DNA of 64,000 nt from Asticcacaulis machinosus (GTDB lineage: Bacteria > Pseudomonadota > Alphaproteobacteria > Caulobacterales > Caulobacteraceae). The stretch's first letter is position 1; each line of letters starts with the position of its first letter. Below, one piece after another: positions 16,505 to 26,005 of this stretch. The notes beneath the pieces are model-generated. The model was not told where the DNA came from, did no database searches, and saw nothing but the letters and a program-made list of their open reading frames with translations. Both the position numbers and the translations under genes were made by a program. Location: contig NZ_JAQQKV010000001.1 in NCBI RefSeq assembly GCF_028550435.1, positions 1,426,001-1,490,000 on the forward strand, written 5' to 3'.

Positions 16505-17931
16505 TGGCCCCCTTCGCACGACGCCTTTTCCTGAAGATGACCGGCGCTTCGGTGGCCGCGTTGGGCTTTGGTCATGTCTCTGCGCTGGCGGCCAGCGGAG
16601 ATGACATCGCCATTGATGCTCCGAAGGGCCTGACGGGCGCTGTGATCCAGGCCTCAGCCTACGGCGCCAAAGGTGATGGCGTAACCAACGACACCGCCGC
16701 CCTGCAACGGGCCATTGAGGCCACCGCCGCGGCTCATGGCACGTTGGTGCTGAAACCCGGCATATACCTTACGGGATCGCTGTTCCTGAAATCCGGCATG
16801 GCACTACGCCTCGATAAGGGCGTGACCCTGTTGGGTGCGCAGGACATTGCGGCCTACCCTGATAAGCCTACGCGCATCGCGGGCATTGAACTGTCGTGGC
16901 CCTCGGCCCTGCTCAATGTTTACGGCCAGAGCGATGTCAAAATTTACGGCGAAGGCACGATCGACGGCAATGGCAAGGTGTTCTGGGAACGCTTTAATGC
17001 CATCCGTTATGATTATGAGGCCAAGGGCCTGCGCTGGGCCGCCGATTATGATGCCAAACGCCCGCGCCTGATTCAGATTTATGATTCTAAGCGCGTTGAA
17101 CTGGGCGGCGGACTGATGCTGACCCGCTCCGGCTTCTGGACGGTGCAGGTTGTCTATTCCAACAACGTCAAGGTCTCCGGCATTACCGTGCGCAACAATG
17201 TTGATGGCAAGGGCCCGTCGACCGATGGCGTGGACATCGATAGCTCGCACACGGTTCTGGTCGAAAACGCCGATATCGACGCCAATGACGACGCTTTGTG
17301 CCTTAAGGCCGGACGTGATGCCGATGGTTTGCGGGTCAACCGTCCGACCGAGAATGTCGTCATCCGCAACTCGACCGTGCGCACCGCCTATGCAGGCGTT
17401 ACGTTTGGGTCGGAAACCTCCGGCGGCATCCGCAATGTGCGCGTTTACGGCCTTAAGGTCGTGGGGCCCGTACGGTACGGCGTCCTGTTCAAATCGGCAG
17501 CCACGCGCGGCGGCGGCGCGTCAGATATCCATATCCGCGACATTGAGGTGGGTCAGGCCGAAACCGGCATCCGCATTAACCTGAACTGGTTCCCGGCCTA
17601 TTCTTACACAAAAATTCCTGGGGGTATGACCGATTATCCGGCCTACTGGACGACGCTGACCACGCAGGTGCCCAAGGATAAAGGTCTGCCGCAGGTGCAC
17701 GACATCCATATCTCAAACGTGCACGGACGCGGGCTTAAAACCGCCATCGAGCTTGAAGCCTATGCTGGCGCGCCGCTTAAGAACATCCATTTTGACGGGC
17801 TTGATCTGGAAGCCGCGCAGTTCGGCACCATCCGTCATGCCCGCAACGTGCATTTCGCACGCAACCGCATCACCACTAACGGGGGAACAGTCATCACGGA
17901 GAATGTTGAGAACATCACTGGCCTCAACTGA
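16504..17931 (+). CDS. GH28 polygalacturonase or rhamnogalacturonase-like hydrolase
   Basis: This 475-residue protein begins at the ATG that overlaps the preceding stop. It has a Tat-like signal (ARRLFLKMTGASVAALGFG). The GH28 right-handed beta-helix signature is visible: AYGAKGDGVTNDTAALQRAI near the N-terminus, IYGEGTIDGNG, and the catalytic aspartates D241 (STDGVDIDSS) and D262-D263 (NDDALCLKAG). The usual GHG segment is replaced by YAGVTFGSETSGG (about residues 296-308), which lacks the His. Several non-classical GH28 enzymes acting on rhamnogalacturonan or on chain ends also depart from GHG. It hydrolyses alpha-1,4 galacturonosyl bonds or a related pectic bond in the periplasm or outside the cell. 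Confidence 0.88.
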   Translation: MAPFARRLFLKMTGASVAALGFGHVSALAASGDDIAIDAPKGLTGAVIQASAYGAKGDGVTNDTAALQRAIEATAAAHGTLVLKPGIYLTGSLFLKSGMALRLDKGVTLLGAQDIAAYPDKPTRIAGIELSWPSALLNVYGQSDVKIYGEGTIDGNGKVFWERFNAIRYDYEAKGLRWAADYDAKRPRLIQIYDSKRVELGGGLMLTRSGFWTVQVVYSNNVKVSGITVRNNVDGKGPSTDGVDIDSSHTVLVENADIDANDDALCLKAGRDADGLRVNRPTENVVIRNSTVRTAYAGVTFGSETSGGIRNVRVYGLKVVGPVRYGVLFKSAATRGGGASDIHIRDIEVGQAETGIRINLNWFPAYSYTKIPGGMTDYPAYWTTLTTQVPKDKGLPQVHDIHISNVHGRGLKTAIELEAYAGAPLKNIHFDGLDLEAAQFGTIRHARNVHFARNRITTNGGTVITENVENITGLN

Positions 17932-17952
17932 CGGCCGGATTTTTGCCGCCGA

Positions 17953-17966
17953 ATGACACCGGTGGC
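17953..17966 (+). promoter_or_regulatory. Operator-like motif ATGACACCGGTGGC before receptor gene
   Basis: ATGACACCGGT lies 67 nt before the receptor start. The same 11-mer occurs, in the corresponding orientation and at about the same distance, before the second pectin-locus receptor (47491-47506), where the dyad is nearly complete. This points to a shared regulator, perhaps LacI or GntR type. Confidence 0.4.
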
Positions 17967-18032
17967 GCAGACAGAAACTTAAATCAAATGATCTGCCTAA
18001 AAGGCACGATCACAAAAGGGGTTAAGGAAACC

Positions 18033-21000
18033 ATGACACATAAGGATTTGAAATATTTACTGGGGGCATCGTCACTGGCGCTGACCATCGCCATGAGTGG
18101 TGGCGCATCGGCACAAACGCCCGCCGCGGCACCGGCCGCCGCACCTTCCGATGACGTGCAGGAAGTCATCGTTGTCGGCGCCCGCCGCGCCGAACAATCG
18201 GCTATCAACCGTAAAAAACGCGCCGCCACCGCTCAGGATTCGATTGTCGCCGATGACGTCGGCAACTTCCCGGACAAGAACGTTGGTGAAGCCATTTCAC
18301 GTATCGCCGGTGTGGCGCTTGATGTCAGCGATGCCGGGGATCAGGGTGGCTTTACCATTCGCGGACAATCCGCCGATCTGATTCGCGTCGAAGTTGATGG
18401 CATGTCCATGCTGCCGACCGATGCTCAGAACGGACGCTCGGTAACGGGTCTGGGCGACATGTCTTCCGACCTGATCAAAAGCGTGGACGTGATCAAGGGC
18501 CAGACCGCCGATATGCGTGCGGGTGGCGTCGGGGGTACGGTCAAGATCGAGCAACGCTCTGGGCTTGATTTTAGCAAGCCACTCTACAAGCTCAACGTAC
18601 AGTACCAGAAAAACACTTTGGATGACCACTGGTCACCGCGCATCAACGCCATCTTCACCCGTAAGTTCCTGGATGGCCGCTTAGGTATTCTGTTCAACGC
18701 TACCTATGATGATCAGCGCACCTCGACCGACTTCAACAGCGTGTCGGACAAACAGGTCGGTTATCAGCCCTTTGGTGACCACGACAATTCGCCCGAAAAA
18801 ACCTTTACCACGCCGTATGAACCTACGGCAGCGGCTATCACCAACAAAGCTGATTGCGCGACACTACCTGTTGCCATCGCTGGTCAACCAAATGCGTACC
18901 GCGACCGCAACCCGCGCCTGACCTGCTATGCCCAGTGGGAAGACTATGCTCCGTCCCTGCCGCGTATGCGCCGTGAAAACCGCCGCGATGTGCGCACTTC
19001 GTTCCAGTTGCGCGCCGATTACCGTATCAGTGACGAACTGACGGTCTTTGCGTCCTATAACCCGAACATCCGTAAGCAGGATTTCCAGGCCTATAACCTG
19101 CAAATCATTCCGCCCACAGGTTCCACTAATGCCAGCGGCGTTCTGTCGACCAATATGCGCAACGTGGTGGTCAATGAAAACCACTACATCACATCCTACG
19201 ATCTGATCCGAGGCAATGGTGTGACCACGCTGAACTACGACAGTCAGGTGCGTGACATTCAGCGTACGAACGAACAGCACTATATGCAATTGGGTGCCGA
19301 CTTCAAAAACGAGAACTGGCTGGCCAAGGCCCGCATCCAGTACGCTTCCTCTAAGGGCGAACGTGAAGACGATGCCTTTAAAATTATTGCCTCTATCCCC
19401 CGCGCCTCCTTCTACATGATCCCTGAAAATGGCCTTTGGACGTTTGACGTACCGAGCTTTGATCTGAACAATCCGGCGTCCTACTATCCGACGTCACCTG
19501 ACAGCCCGACAGTACCGGTACGCCCGGGAGTTTTCCAGAACCCGACAACCACCGCCCGGCTTGAATACACACCGCAGGCCGATAAAAACAACGAGTTGAA
19601 CTACCAACTCGATGTTACGCGCAACTTTGATGATTTTGGCCCGTTGAAGTCCATAAAATTCGGCACGTTATACACCAAGCGTGAAAATGAGACCTGGCGT
19701 GAAGGCGGCTTCCTGCTAGCGCCTGGCGTCACCATTTCACGCGCACGCGCGCTTGACTATGTCCGTTTCTGTGACCCCACCGTGACCAATGCCAACTGTC
19801 AATTCGGCTCCAGAACCCTCGTCACCAGTGCCACCAGCACGGACCGTGTGGAAAAAGAGCACATGCTCACTCGCGCCCAGTATCAGGAGATGATCAACAA
19901 CAGCCTGATTACCTTGCCGGGCGCAAACTACTTTGATGGCATGCCGGATCGTGGCAATCTGATCGATTCCTGGAAAGCGTTTGATTTCGACAAACTGTTC
20001 GGGACGTTGGGCAAGTATGCTGACCTCAGCCACCACAATATGGACTGTCTCTACACCTGTATTGCCTCAGACGGTAAGACCTATACACGCCCAAGCTACT
20101 CCACTGAGGAAGGTACGACTTCAGCCTATCTGATGGCAGACTTTGAAACCAAAGTCTTTGGCATGGACGTCATGGGGAATCTGGGCGTGCGCTACCAGAA
20201 GATTGATGTGCAGGCTGCCCCATCGATTAACTTCTATGAGCGCAAATTTGACCCAACCCAAGTCGCCACAAACGATCTGACGCCATACACTGAAACGCTT
20301 GTGGCACGCCGCACCAGCCAGATCGACCGTACCTCTGAGGATGTTCTGCCGAGCTTTAACCTGGCCGTCTGGCCGATCGAGGATCAGGTCGTTGTGCGCT
20401 ACTCCGTAGCCAAGCAACGTGCCCGCCCCAGCATGACCAACCTTACGGGTACCAGTGCGGCAAACTGCTATAAGCTGGACCAGGCGCTGCTCGACTTTTA
20501 CAACAACAATCCGGGATATTTCGACGATGGTGATCCGGACACCGAAAACCCAACAGCCTCCGCAGCCACACGCTGTTCAGGCCGCATAGGCAATCCGGAA
20601 CTCAAGGGTTATCAGGCCGATACCCAGAACCTGTCGCTGGAATGGTATCCAAACCGCGATTCACAACTGAGCATCGCGACCTATTCTATCAATGTTAAAA
20701 CCGGCAAGCCTGACACGGTTACGCTCCCCGAGTACGAGCTTGAGGGCACCCGTTATATTGCCGATACCTTCGAAGACGGAGACGGCGGCCTTAAGCAGAC
20801 CGGCTTCGAAATCGCGGGCCGTACCGCCTTTACGTTCCTGCCCAGCTTCCTGCGCCATACCGGTGGGGGTTTCAACTATTCGACCACGGAAAGCAACGAA
20901 AGCTTTACGGCTATAGACCCGATGACTGGCAAGCCTCTACCGCCTGAAAAGCAATCCAGCTACTACTACAATATCAACTTCTGGTATGATGACGGACGCA

Positions 21001-21377
21001 TCAACGCCCGCGTCGCCTATCAGGAACGTGATTTCTACTATGACCGGATTGATGCGTCCGAAAGCACCAACCGCGTGCCTACCGCGGCGATCCAAGACGC
21101 CATAGGCATAGATCTTCCGCCTGCTGGCGGAGGTACCAGCTACTTTAAGACGGTTACGCCGGTCTATAAGAATGGCTCCAAGTCACTCGATGCCCGCGCC
21201 TCCTTCAAGGTCAACAAAAACCTTGAAGTCTTTGTCGAAGGCAAGAACCTGCTGGATGACACCATTACCCGCTATGCACCTGATGAATTACGTAACATCG
21301 GTGATGGCGTACCTTATGTGTTTGATACCCTCTATTACGGTCGCCGTTACTACCTCGGTCTGTCGACGACCTTCTGA
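18033..21377 (+). CDS. TonB-dependent receptor for pectic oligosaccharides
   Basis: The start at 18033 is chosen because AAGGA lies 5 nt before it and the protein then opens with a proper signal peptide (about residues 1-28, ending GGASAQ). The product is 1114 residues. A TonB-box-like DVQEVIVVGARR is followed by a plug (IVADDVGNFPDKNVGEAISRIAGV, FTIRGQSADLIRVEVDG, IKSVDVIKGQTADMRAGGVGG). A large barrel ends in Phe (YLGLSTTF). The pattern is that of proteobacterial carbohydrate TBDRs (annotated as TIGR01782 type) without SusD. It lies between GH28 and GH105 genes and should import oligogalacturonides or rhamnogalacturonan fragments into the periplasm; the exact ligand is inferred. Confidence 0.93.
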   Translation: MTHKDLKYLLGASSLALTIAMSGGASAQTPAAAPAAAPSDDVQEVIVVGARRAEQSAINRKKRAATAQDSIVADDVGNFPDKNVGEAISRIAGVALDVSDAGDQGGFTIRGQSADLIRVEVDGMSMLPTDAQNGRSVTGLGDMSSDLIKSVDVIKGQTADMRAGGVGGTVKIEQRSGLDFSKPLYKLNVQYQKNTLDDHWSPRINAIFTRKFLDGRLGILFNATYDDQRTSTDFNSVSDKQVGYQPFGDHDNSPEKTFTTPYEPTAAAITNKADCATLPVAIAGQPNAYRDRNPRLTCYAQWEDYAPSLPRMRRENRRDVRTSFQLRADYRISDELTVFASYNPNIRKQDFQAYNLQIIPPTGSTNASGVLSTNMRNVVVNENHYITSYDLIRGNGVTTLNYDSQVRDIQRTNEQHYMQLGADFKNENWLAKARIQYASSKGEREDDAFKIIASIPRASFYMIPENGLWTFDVPSFDLNNPASYYPTSPDSPTVPVRPGVFQNPTTTARLEYTPQADKNNELNYQLDVTRNFDDFGPLKSIKFGTLYTKRENETWREGGFLLAPGVTISRARALDYVRFCDPTVTNANCQFGSRTLVTSATSTDRVEKEHMLTRAQYQEMINNSLITLPGANYFDGMPDRGNLIDSWKAFDFDKLFGTLGKYADLSHHNMDCLYTCIASDGKTYTRPSYSTEEGTTSAYLMADFETKVFGMDVMGNLGVRYQKIDVQAAPSINFYERKFDPTQVATNDLTPYTETLVARRTSQIDRTSEDVLPSFNLAVWPIEDQVVVRYSVAKQRARPSMTNLTGTSAANCYKLDQALLDFYNNNPGYFDDGDPDTENPTASAATRCSGRIGNPELKGYQADTQNLSLEWYPNRDSQLSIATYSINVKTGKPDTVTLPEYELEGTRYIADTFEDGDGGLKQTGFEIAGRTAFTFLPSFLRHTGGGFNYSTTESNESFTAIDPMTGKPLPPEKQSSYYYNINFWYDDGRINARVAYQERDFYYDRIDASESTNRVPTAAIQDAIGIDLPPAGGGTSYFKTVTPVYKNGSKSLDARASFKVNKNLEVFVEGKNLLDDTITRYAPDELRNIGDGVPYVFDTLYYGRRYYLGLSTTF

Positions 21378-21402
21378 TTTTAAGCGTTCATCTCCTGGCC
21401 CT

Positions 21403-21436
21403 GTCCGGCCCTGTTTATCAGGGCCGGACCTTTTTT
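21403..21436 (+). terminator. Strong Rho-independent terminator inside the pectin gene row
   Basis: An 11-bp perfect GC-rich stem (21403-21413 with 21419-21429, arm GTCCGGCCCTG) with a 5-nt loop is followed by C and six T. It lies 25 nt after the receptor stop and 52 nt before the GH105 start, so GH105-PL22-kduI needs a promoter in 21437-21487 or read-through. Confidence 0.9.
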
Positions 21437-21487
21437 CCTTAAGGTCAGCGCTAAAATCGATCAGTTTATAGCTTAAAGGATTACCTT

Positions 21488-23728
21488 ATGAATGTGCGCA
21501 CGATTATGCTGTCCTCAGCCCTGTCAATGGCCATGATCGGTGGTATCCCCGCTTACTCACAAGCCCCCGCCCCTGCTCAGGTGGCTGGCATAGAGGCCAG
21601 TTGGCTTAAAGCCCCCGCCCGGCCTAATCTTGACTTTTCAACGAACAGCATACCCTCACGTCAGTCCGTGATGTCCGCCCTCGATTATGTCGCAGCGTCC
21701 CAGATCGCTGACATGAGCCGCCGCCCCATTCAGCTTTCGACCGGCTCGAACCTGTCGGAAATATCGTCCAACTGGGTGGCCGCCACCTTTTACGTCGGCG
21801 CGGCGCGATTTGCGCGCGAGACGCAAAACAAAGACATTCTGCGCTTTCTGACCGCCACCGCCGAACACTATAACTACGCCTTTCGCGGCGCGCGGGCCGA
21901 GCGCCTGCTGCTCAATGCCGACGATGTGGCGATAGGTGATCTCTATCAGGAAATCTATGCCCGCCGTGGCCAGCAGGGCGTGATCATGCCCTTGCAGCAG
22001 CGTCTCGATTACATGGTGCCGCACCTTAACCGCTCTCAGGAAACGGAAAGCCTGATCTGGTGGTGGTGCGATGCGCTCTATATGGCGCCGCCAGTTCTGG
22101 CGCGGCAGACCGCTCTGACCGGTGATCCGAAATACCTCAAAGCGATGGATAAGGAATGGCGCCGCACCGCGGCCCGCCTGTGGGTCGAAGACGACCGTCT
22201 GTTCCTGCGCGATGAACGTTTTAAAGATGAGCACCACAAGGGTGCGGGTGGCCAGCCGATCTACTGGTCACGCGGCAATGGCTGGGTGATGGGCGGGCTG
22301 GCGCGCGCGCTGGAATCCATGCCCGCTGATTTCGAAGGCCGCGAGTTCTATGTCACCACCTTCACCAAGATGGCGGGCCGCATCAAAGATCTGCAACGCG
22401 CCGATGGCCTGTGGGCGACGGATCTCAATGACCCGAAATCCTTCCTGGAGGCCGAAACGTCGGGCTCGGCCTTCTTTGTCTATGCCCTGGCGTGGGGCAT
22501 CAATCACGGCCTGCTGGATCGCGCAACCTACCAGCCCACCGTGCTCAAGGGCTGGGCGGCGCTTAACAAACATGTTCTGCCCAATGGCCTGATTGGGGCA
22601 GCACAGAAGACCGGCGACCGTCCGGTGCCGACCAAGGCGAATGATGTCGGCCCCTATGCCACCGGCGCTTACCTGCTGGCCGGGATTGAGGTCATGAATC
22701 TCGGTAACGCCACGCAAACCCTGCCCAAGGCCGAACCTGCGCGTGATGATGAGGCCACCATCCTTGCCACTACGCCGCAACCGATTGCCCCGGTCACCGT
22801 TATTGGCGACGAAGAGAAAAAGCGCCGTGATGCCGAAATGCGCGCGACCCGGGCCCTCGCCTACGATCCGGTAACGCTGAAACGGCCCGCAGCCGTCGAA
22901 AAACTGATTCCGCCCAGCGACCAGACGCCGCGCGCCGTCGCCCGCTTTGCGCCCGACCGATTTGATGACCTGTTGTGGGAAAACGATAAGGTCGCCCACC
23001 GTATCTATGGCCCGGCCTTAGAGGCCCGTGAAGCCCCGTCCGGCTCCGGCATCGATGTCTGGGCCAAGCGCGTGCGCTACCCCTATATGGACCGTCAGCT
23101 TAAGTTCCCGAACTACCACGTCGATCGCGGCGAAGGCTTGGATTACTACGATGTCGGCCGGGGTCGCGGCGCCGGTGGGCTTGGTATCTGGTTTGAAAAC
23201 AAGCTGTGGACGTCACGCAATTTCTCAAAATATGAGATCCTGAAAACCGGCGGGGATGAGGCGAAGTTTAAGGTCGATTACCGCCCGTGGCCGGTCGATG
23301 TGGCGCGCAAGGTCTGGGAGACGCGGACGTTTTCATTAGCCTTGGGCTCAAACTTCACGCGCATGACCTCGACGATCTCATCAGACACCAAAGACCCGCT
23401 GATCGTCGCCATCGGTATCACCAAACGTAAAGGCGACGCCAGCAACGGTATCGTCACCCGCGATGCCAAATCTGGTATTTTGAGCTTCTGGGAACCGGCC
23501 AATCCATCAAGCGGCAGTATCGGTATCACCATTGCCGCCGATCCGGCGCTGGTCACAGGCTTTGCTGAGGACGCCGAAAACTACCTGATCCTGATGAAGG
23601 TGACACCGGGCCAGCCGTTTAGCTACTACATGGGCTCAGCCTGGGACGGCGGGCTTGATTTCAAATCGCGTGAAGACTGGGACGCCTTTGTGAAAACTCA
23701 AAAATTCTCATTCGCGCCTGCAAAGTAA
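21488..23728 (+). CDS. GH105 unsaturated rhamnogalacturonyl hydrolase fused to DUF4861
   Basis: This 746-residue exported protein has a signal ending near PAYSQA. Residues about 60-430 form a GH105/GH88 (alpha/alpha)6 barrel: catalytic-type Asp195 in WWWCDALYMAPP, YWSRGNGWVMGG near 259-270, and LEAETSGSAFF later. These enzymes hydrate and remove the unsaturated galacturonate that pectin and rhamnogalacturonan lyases leave at the non-reducing end. A charged linker (about 430-480) leads to a C-terminal DUF4861 domain (about 480-745: RFDDLLWENDKVAHRIYGPA, LDYYDVGRGRGAGGLGIW, and terminal PFSYYMGSAWD). The two domains are more often separate proteins. AAAGGA precedes the ATG. Only 12 nt separate it from the PL22 gene. 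Confidence 0.9.
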   Translation: MNVRTIMLSSALSMAMIGGIPAYSQAPAPAQVAGIEASWLKAPARPNLDFSTNSIPSRQSVMSALDYVAASQIADMSRRPIQLSTGSNLSEISSNWVAATFYVGAARFARETQNKDILRFLTATAEHYNYAFRGARAERLLLNADDVAIGDLYQEIYARRGQQGVIMPLQQRLDYMVPHLNRSQETESLIWWWCDALYMAPPVLARQTALTGDPKYLKAMDKEWRRTAARLWVEDDRLFLRDERFKDEHHKGAGGQPIYWSRGNGWVMGGLARALESMPADFEGREFYVTTFTKMAGRIKDLQRADGLWATDLNDPKSFLEAETSGSAFFVYALAWGINHGLLDRATYQPTVLKGWAALNKHVLPNGLIGAAQKTGDRPVPTKANDVGPYATGAYLLAGIEVMNLGNATQTLPKAEPARDDEATILATTPQPIAPVTVIGDEEKKRRDAEMRATRALAYDPVTLKRPAAVEKLIPPSDQTPRAVARFAPDRFDDLLWENDKVAHRIYGPALEAREAPSGSGIDVWAKRVRYPYMDRQLKFPNYHVDRGEGLDYYDVGRGRGAGGLGIWFENKLWTSRNFSKYEILKTGGDEAKFKVDYRPWPVDVARKVWETRTFSLALGSNFTRMTSTISSDTKDPLIVAIGITKRKGDASNGIVTRDAKSGILSFWEPANPSSGSIGITIAADPALVTGFAEDAENYLILMKVTPGQPFSYYMGSAWDGGLDFKSREDWDAFVKTQKFSFAPAK

Positions 23729-23740
23729 GGAGTACCGCCC

Positions 23741-25123
23741 ATGACCACCGGAACACGCCGCATGGCCCTGAAAGGCTTTCTGGCCGGAGCCTCCGCCCTG
23801 AGCCTGTCGATGACGCAGGCCTCCGCCCAAACCGCTGCGACCTCAGCCGCCCCGGCCAAACCCGCTGGCCCGGCACCAAAAGACTGGATTGACCCGAAGA
23901 CCGGTCATCGGATCTTACGTCTGTCGGATGAGGCCGGATCGGGCGTGCTCTATTTCTACCGCCACGCCTATACGCCCGAAGGCGACCTGATGGTCATCAA
24001 ATCGCCGTCCGGCATTGTAACCGTGCGGTTAGCAGACTGGAAAACCAGTGTGCTGGTCAGGGGTAAGGAAAACGATCTTCTGTTTATGATGCGCACCACG
24101 CGTGAAGCGGTCTATGCCGTGACCGACCCTGGCGCAGGTGAAGCTGAGGACAGGCCCAAGACTCTCTACGCCATCCATGTCGACACGAAAAAAGTACGCA
24201 AGCTGGGCCGGATTGCCTCAGGCCGCGTCACGGCCTCCAATGCCGATGATAGTTTGCTTCTGGGACAGGTTGCTTACGGGGCCAAACCACTGCAACCCAA
24301 GGACTCTGCCTCGATCGAAAAGTTCGGGCAGGCGGAATATGCCGCCCTTGGGCCGGACGGTAAGCCGCTTAACTTTGCCCGTGCCAAGGGCGTGCGGATG
24401 TGGGAACGCTGGTCTCAGCGTGTGCCCGCCGAACTGTTTGTCATCGACCTCAAAACCGGTGCGCGCAAGGTCATCTACAATACCGAAGAATGGATCGGTC
24501 ACGCTCAGTTTTCGCCGACCGATCCGAACCTGATCCGCTTTTGTATGGAAGGGCCGTGGCACCGCGTTGACCGTATCAAGCTGATCAATGCCGATGGCAC
24601 GAACTTACGATCCGTCCACACCCGCACCATGAATATGGAAATCTGGGGCCATGAGTTCTTCAGCCACGATGGCAAATGGCTGTGGTACGATCTGCAAACG
24701 CCGCGCGGTCAGGTCTTCTGGGTCGCGGGCCTCGAACTGGCGACCGGCAAGCGCGTGTGGAAGCGGGTCGAGCAAAACCACTGGGGCGTGCATTTTAACG
24801 TCGCCCATGACAATGTGACCTTTGCCAGCGACGGCGGCGACCTTGATATGGTCGCCCATGCCCCCGACGGCAAATGGATATCCCTGCTTCAGGGCGAGAC
24901 CATCGTTGATGCCGATCTGGATGGCTATGACGACAGCCTGATCACCATCGAAAAATTCAAAGGCACGCGTCTGGTCGACATGGGCGCTCACGATTACCGG
25001 CTGGAGCCTAATCTGAGGTTCACGCCGGATGGCAAATGGATCGTGTTTGTCTCCAACATGCACGGTGATAACCATGTCTATGCGGTCGAAGTCAAACCCA
25101 CCCGCGCGCCTGTGAAGGGTTAG
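23741..25123 (+). CDS. ogl: Oligogalacturonate lyase-like protein (PL22)
   Basis: This 460-residue protein has a Tat-like export signal ([16 protein letters not shown]) and a WD40-like seven-bladed propeller, as in PL22 oligogalacturonide lyases. Metal and catalytic candidates are H254 (WIGHAQFSP), H304 ([11 protein letters not shown]), and Q345, H347 and H351 in the [11 protein letters not shown] segment, which corresponds to the manganese-binding motif of Yersinia PL22. The enzyme splits short oligogalacturonides by beta-elimination to unsaturated monouronate, the precursor of the KduI substrate. The Yersinia enzyme is cytoplasmic, whereas this one carries an export signal, so the reaction is probably periplasmic here. 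AAGGAG lies before its ATG. It is followed 7 nt later by kduI, consistent with one pathway. Confidence 0.85.
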   Translation: MTTGTRRMALKGFLAGASALSLSMTQASAQTAATSAAPAKPAGPAPKDWIDPKTGHRILRLSDEAGSGVLYFYRHAYTPEGDLMVIKSPSGIVTVRLADWKTSVLVRGKENDLLFMMRTTREAVYAVTDPGAGEAEDRPKTLYAIHVDTKKVRKLGRIASGRVTASNADDSLLLGQVAYGAKPLQPKDSASIEKFGQAEYAALGPDGKPLNFARAKGVRMWERWSQRVPAELFVIDLKTGARKVIYNTEEWIGHAQFSPTDPNLIRFCMEGPWHRVDRIKLINADGTNLRSVHTRTMNMEIWGHEFFSHDGKWLWYDLQTPRGQVFWVAGLELATGKRVWKRVEQNHWGVHFNVAHDNVTFASDGGDLDMVAHAPDGKWISLLQGETIVDADLDGYDDSLITIEKFKGTRLVDMGAHDYRLEPNLRFTPDGKWIVFVSNMHGDNHVYAVEVKPTRAPVKG

Positions 25124-25130
25124 TTTTAAC

Positions 25131-25979
25131 GTGTTTCATAAGACCTATTACGCCACCCATCCGGATGAACTGGCGAATGCAGACACAGATGCCTTGCGGG
25201 ATCGCTACCTGATCACCGACCTGTTTGCTGCGGATGAGGTGCGCCTGAACTACCTGCATCAGGAACGCCTCGTGATTGGCGGGGCCGCCCCGGTCAACCG
25301 GCCCGTCGCGCTACCCCGGCAGAGCGAACCGCCGTCCGCGGCGGGGCAATCCTTGCTGGCCCGGCGCGAAATGGGCGTGGTCAATGTCGGCTCAGGCGCG
25401 GGCACTGTGCGGGTCGACGGCGTGGCCTACCCGCTGGAACCGCTCGATGCGCTCTATATAGGTAGCGAAACCGGCGACGTCTCGTTTGAAAGCGACAGCC
25501 CGGATCAGCCGGCGCGCTTTTATCTGGCGTCCACCCCGTCGCATCAGCCCTACCCGACGGTGCGCATTGCCCTGAAGGACAGTCAGCCACTGGAACGCGG
25601 CAGCCTTGAAACCTCCAATGAACGCACCATCCATCAGTTGATCGTACCGCGCGTCTGCCGGTCGGCGCAACTCCTGCTGGGTCTGACCCTGCTCAAGCCC
25701 GGCAGTGTGTGGAACACCATGCCGCCGCACCTGCATGACCGCCGCTCAGAAGCCTATTTCTACTTTGATATGGGCGCGAACGACCGCGTGTTTCATTTTA
25801 TGGGACAGCCCGACCATACCCGCCACCTGATCGCCGCCAATGAGCAGGCGGTGATCTGCCCGCCCTGGTCGATCCATTGCGGTGCGGGCACATCCAACTA
25901 CGCCTTCATCTGGGCGATGGGCGGCGAAAACCTCGACTACGGCGATTTCAACGAACTGGATCTATGCCAGTTGGCGTAA
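25131..25979 (+). CDS. kduI: 5-keto-4-deoxyuronate isomerase KduI
   Basis: This 282-residue bicupin enzyme converts 5-keto-4-deoxyuronate (from unsaturated galacturonate) into 3-deoxy-D-glycero-2,5-hexodiulosonate in the cytoplasm; no signal peptide is present. The zinc ligands are visible: H200, H202 and E207 in [15 protein letters not shown], and H249 in WSIHCG. Length matches the family (about 278). It starts with GTG, 7 nt after the PL22 stop, so it is probably translationally coupled. The next enzyme (KduD), KdgK and KdgA are not in the window. Confidence 0.96.
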   Translation: MFHKTYYATHPDELANADTDALRDRYLITDLFAADEVRLNYLHQERLVIGGAAPVNRPVALPRQSEPPSAAGQSLLARREMGVVNVGSGAGTVRVDGVAYPLEPLDALYIGSETGDVSFESDSPDQPARFYLASTPSHQPYPTVRIALKDSQPLERGSLETSNERTIHQLIVPRVCRSAQLLLGLTLLKPGSVWNTMPPHLHDRRSEAYFYFDMGANDRVFHFMGQPDHTRHLIAANEQAVICPPWSIHCGAGTSNYAFIWAMGGENLDYGDFNELDLCQLA

Positions 25980-25980
25980 A

Positions 25981-26005
25981 GACGCGGACTTTAAGACTCC
26001 GCGTC
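25981..26005. terminator. Possible bidirectional terminator between convergent genes
   Basis: GACGCGGA (25981-25988) pairs with TCCGCGTC (25998-26005) across a 9-nt AT-rich loop, right after the kduI stop and overlapping the 3' end of the convergent gene. There is no clear T-run, so this is tentative. Confidence 0.35.
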
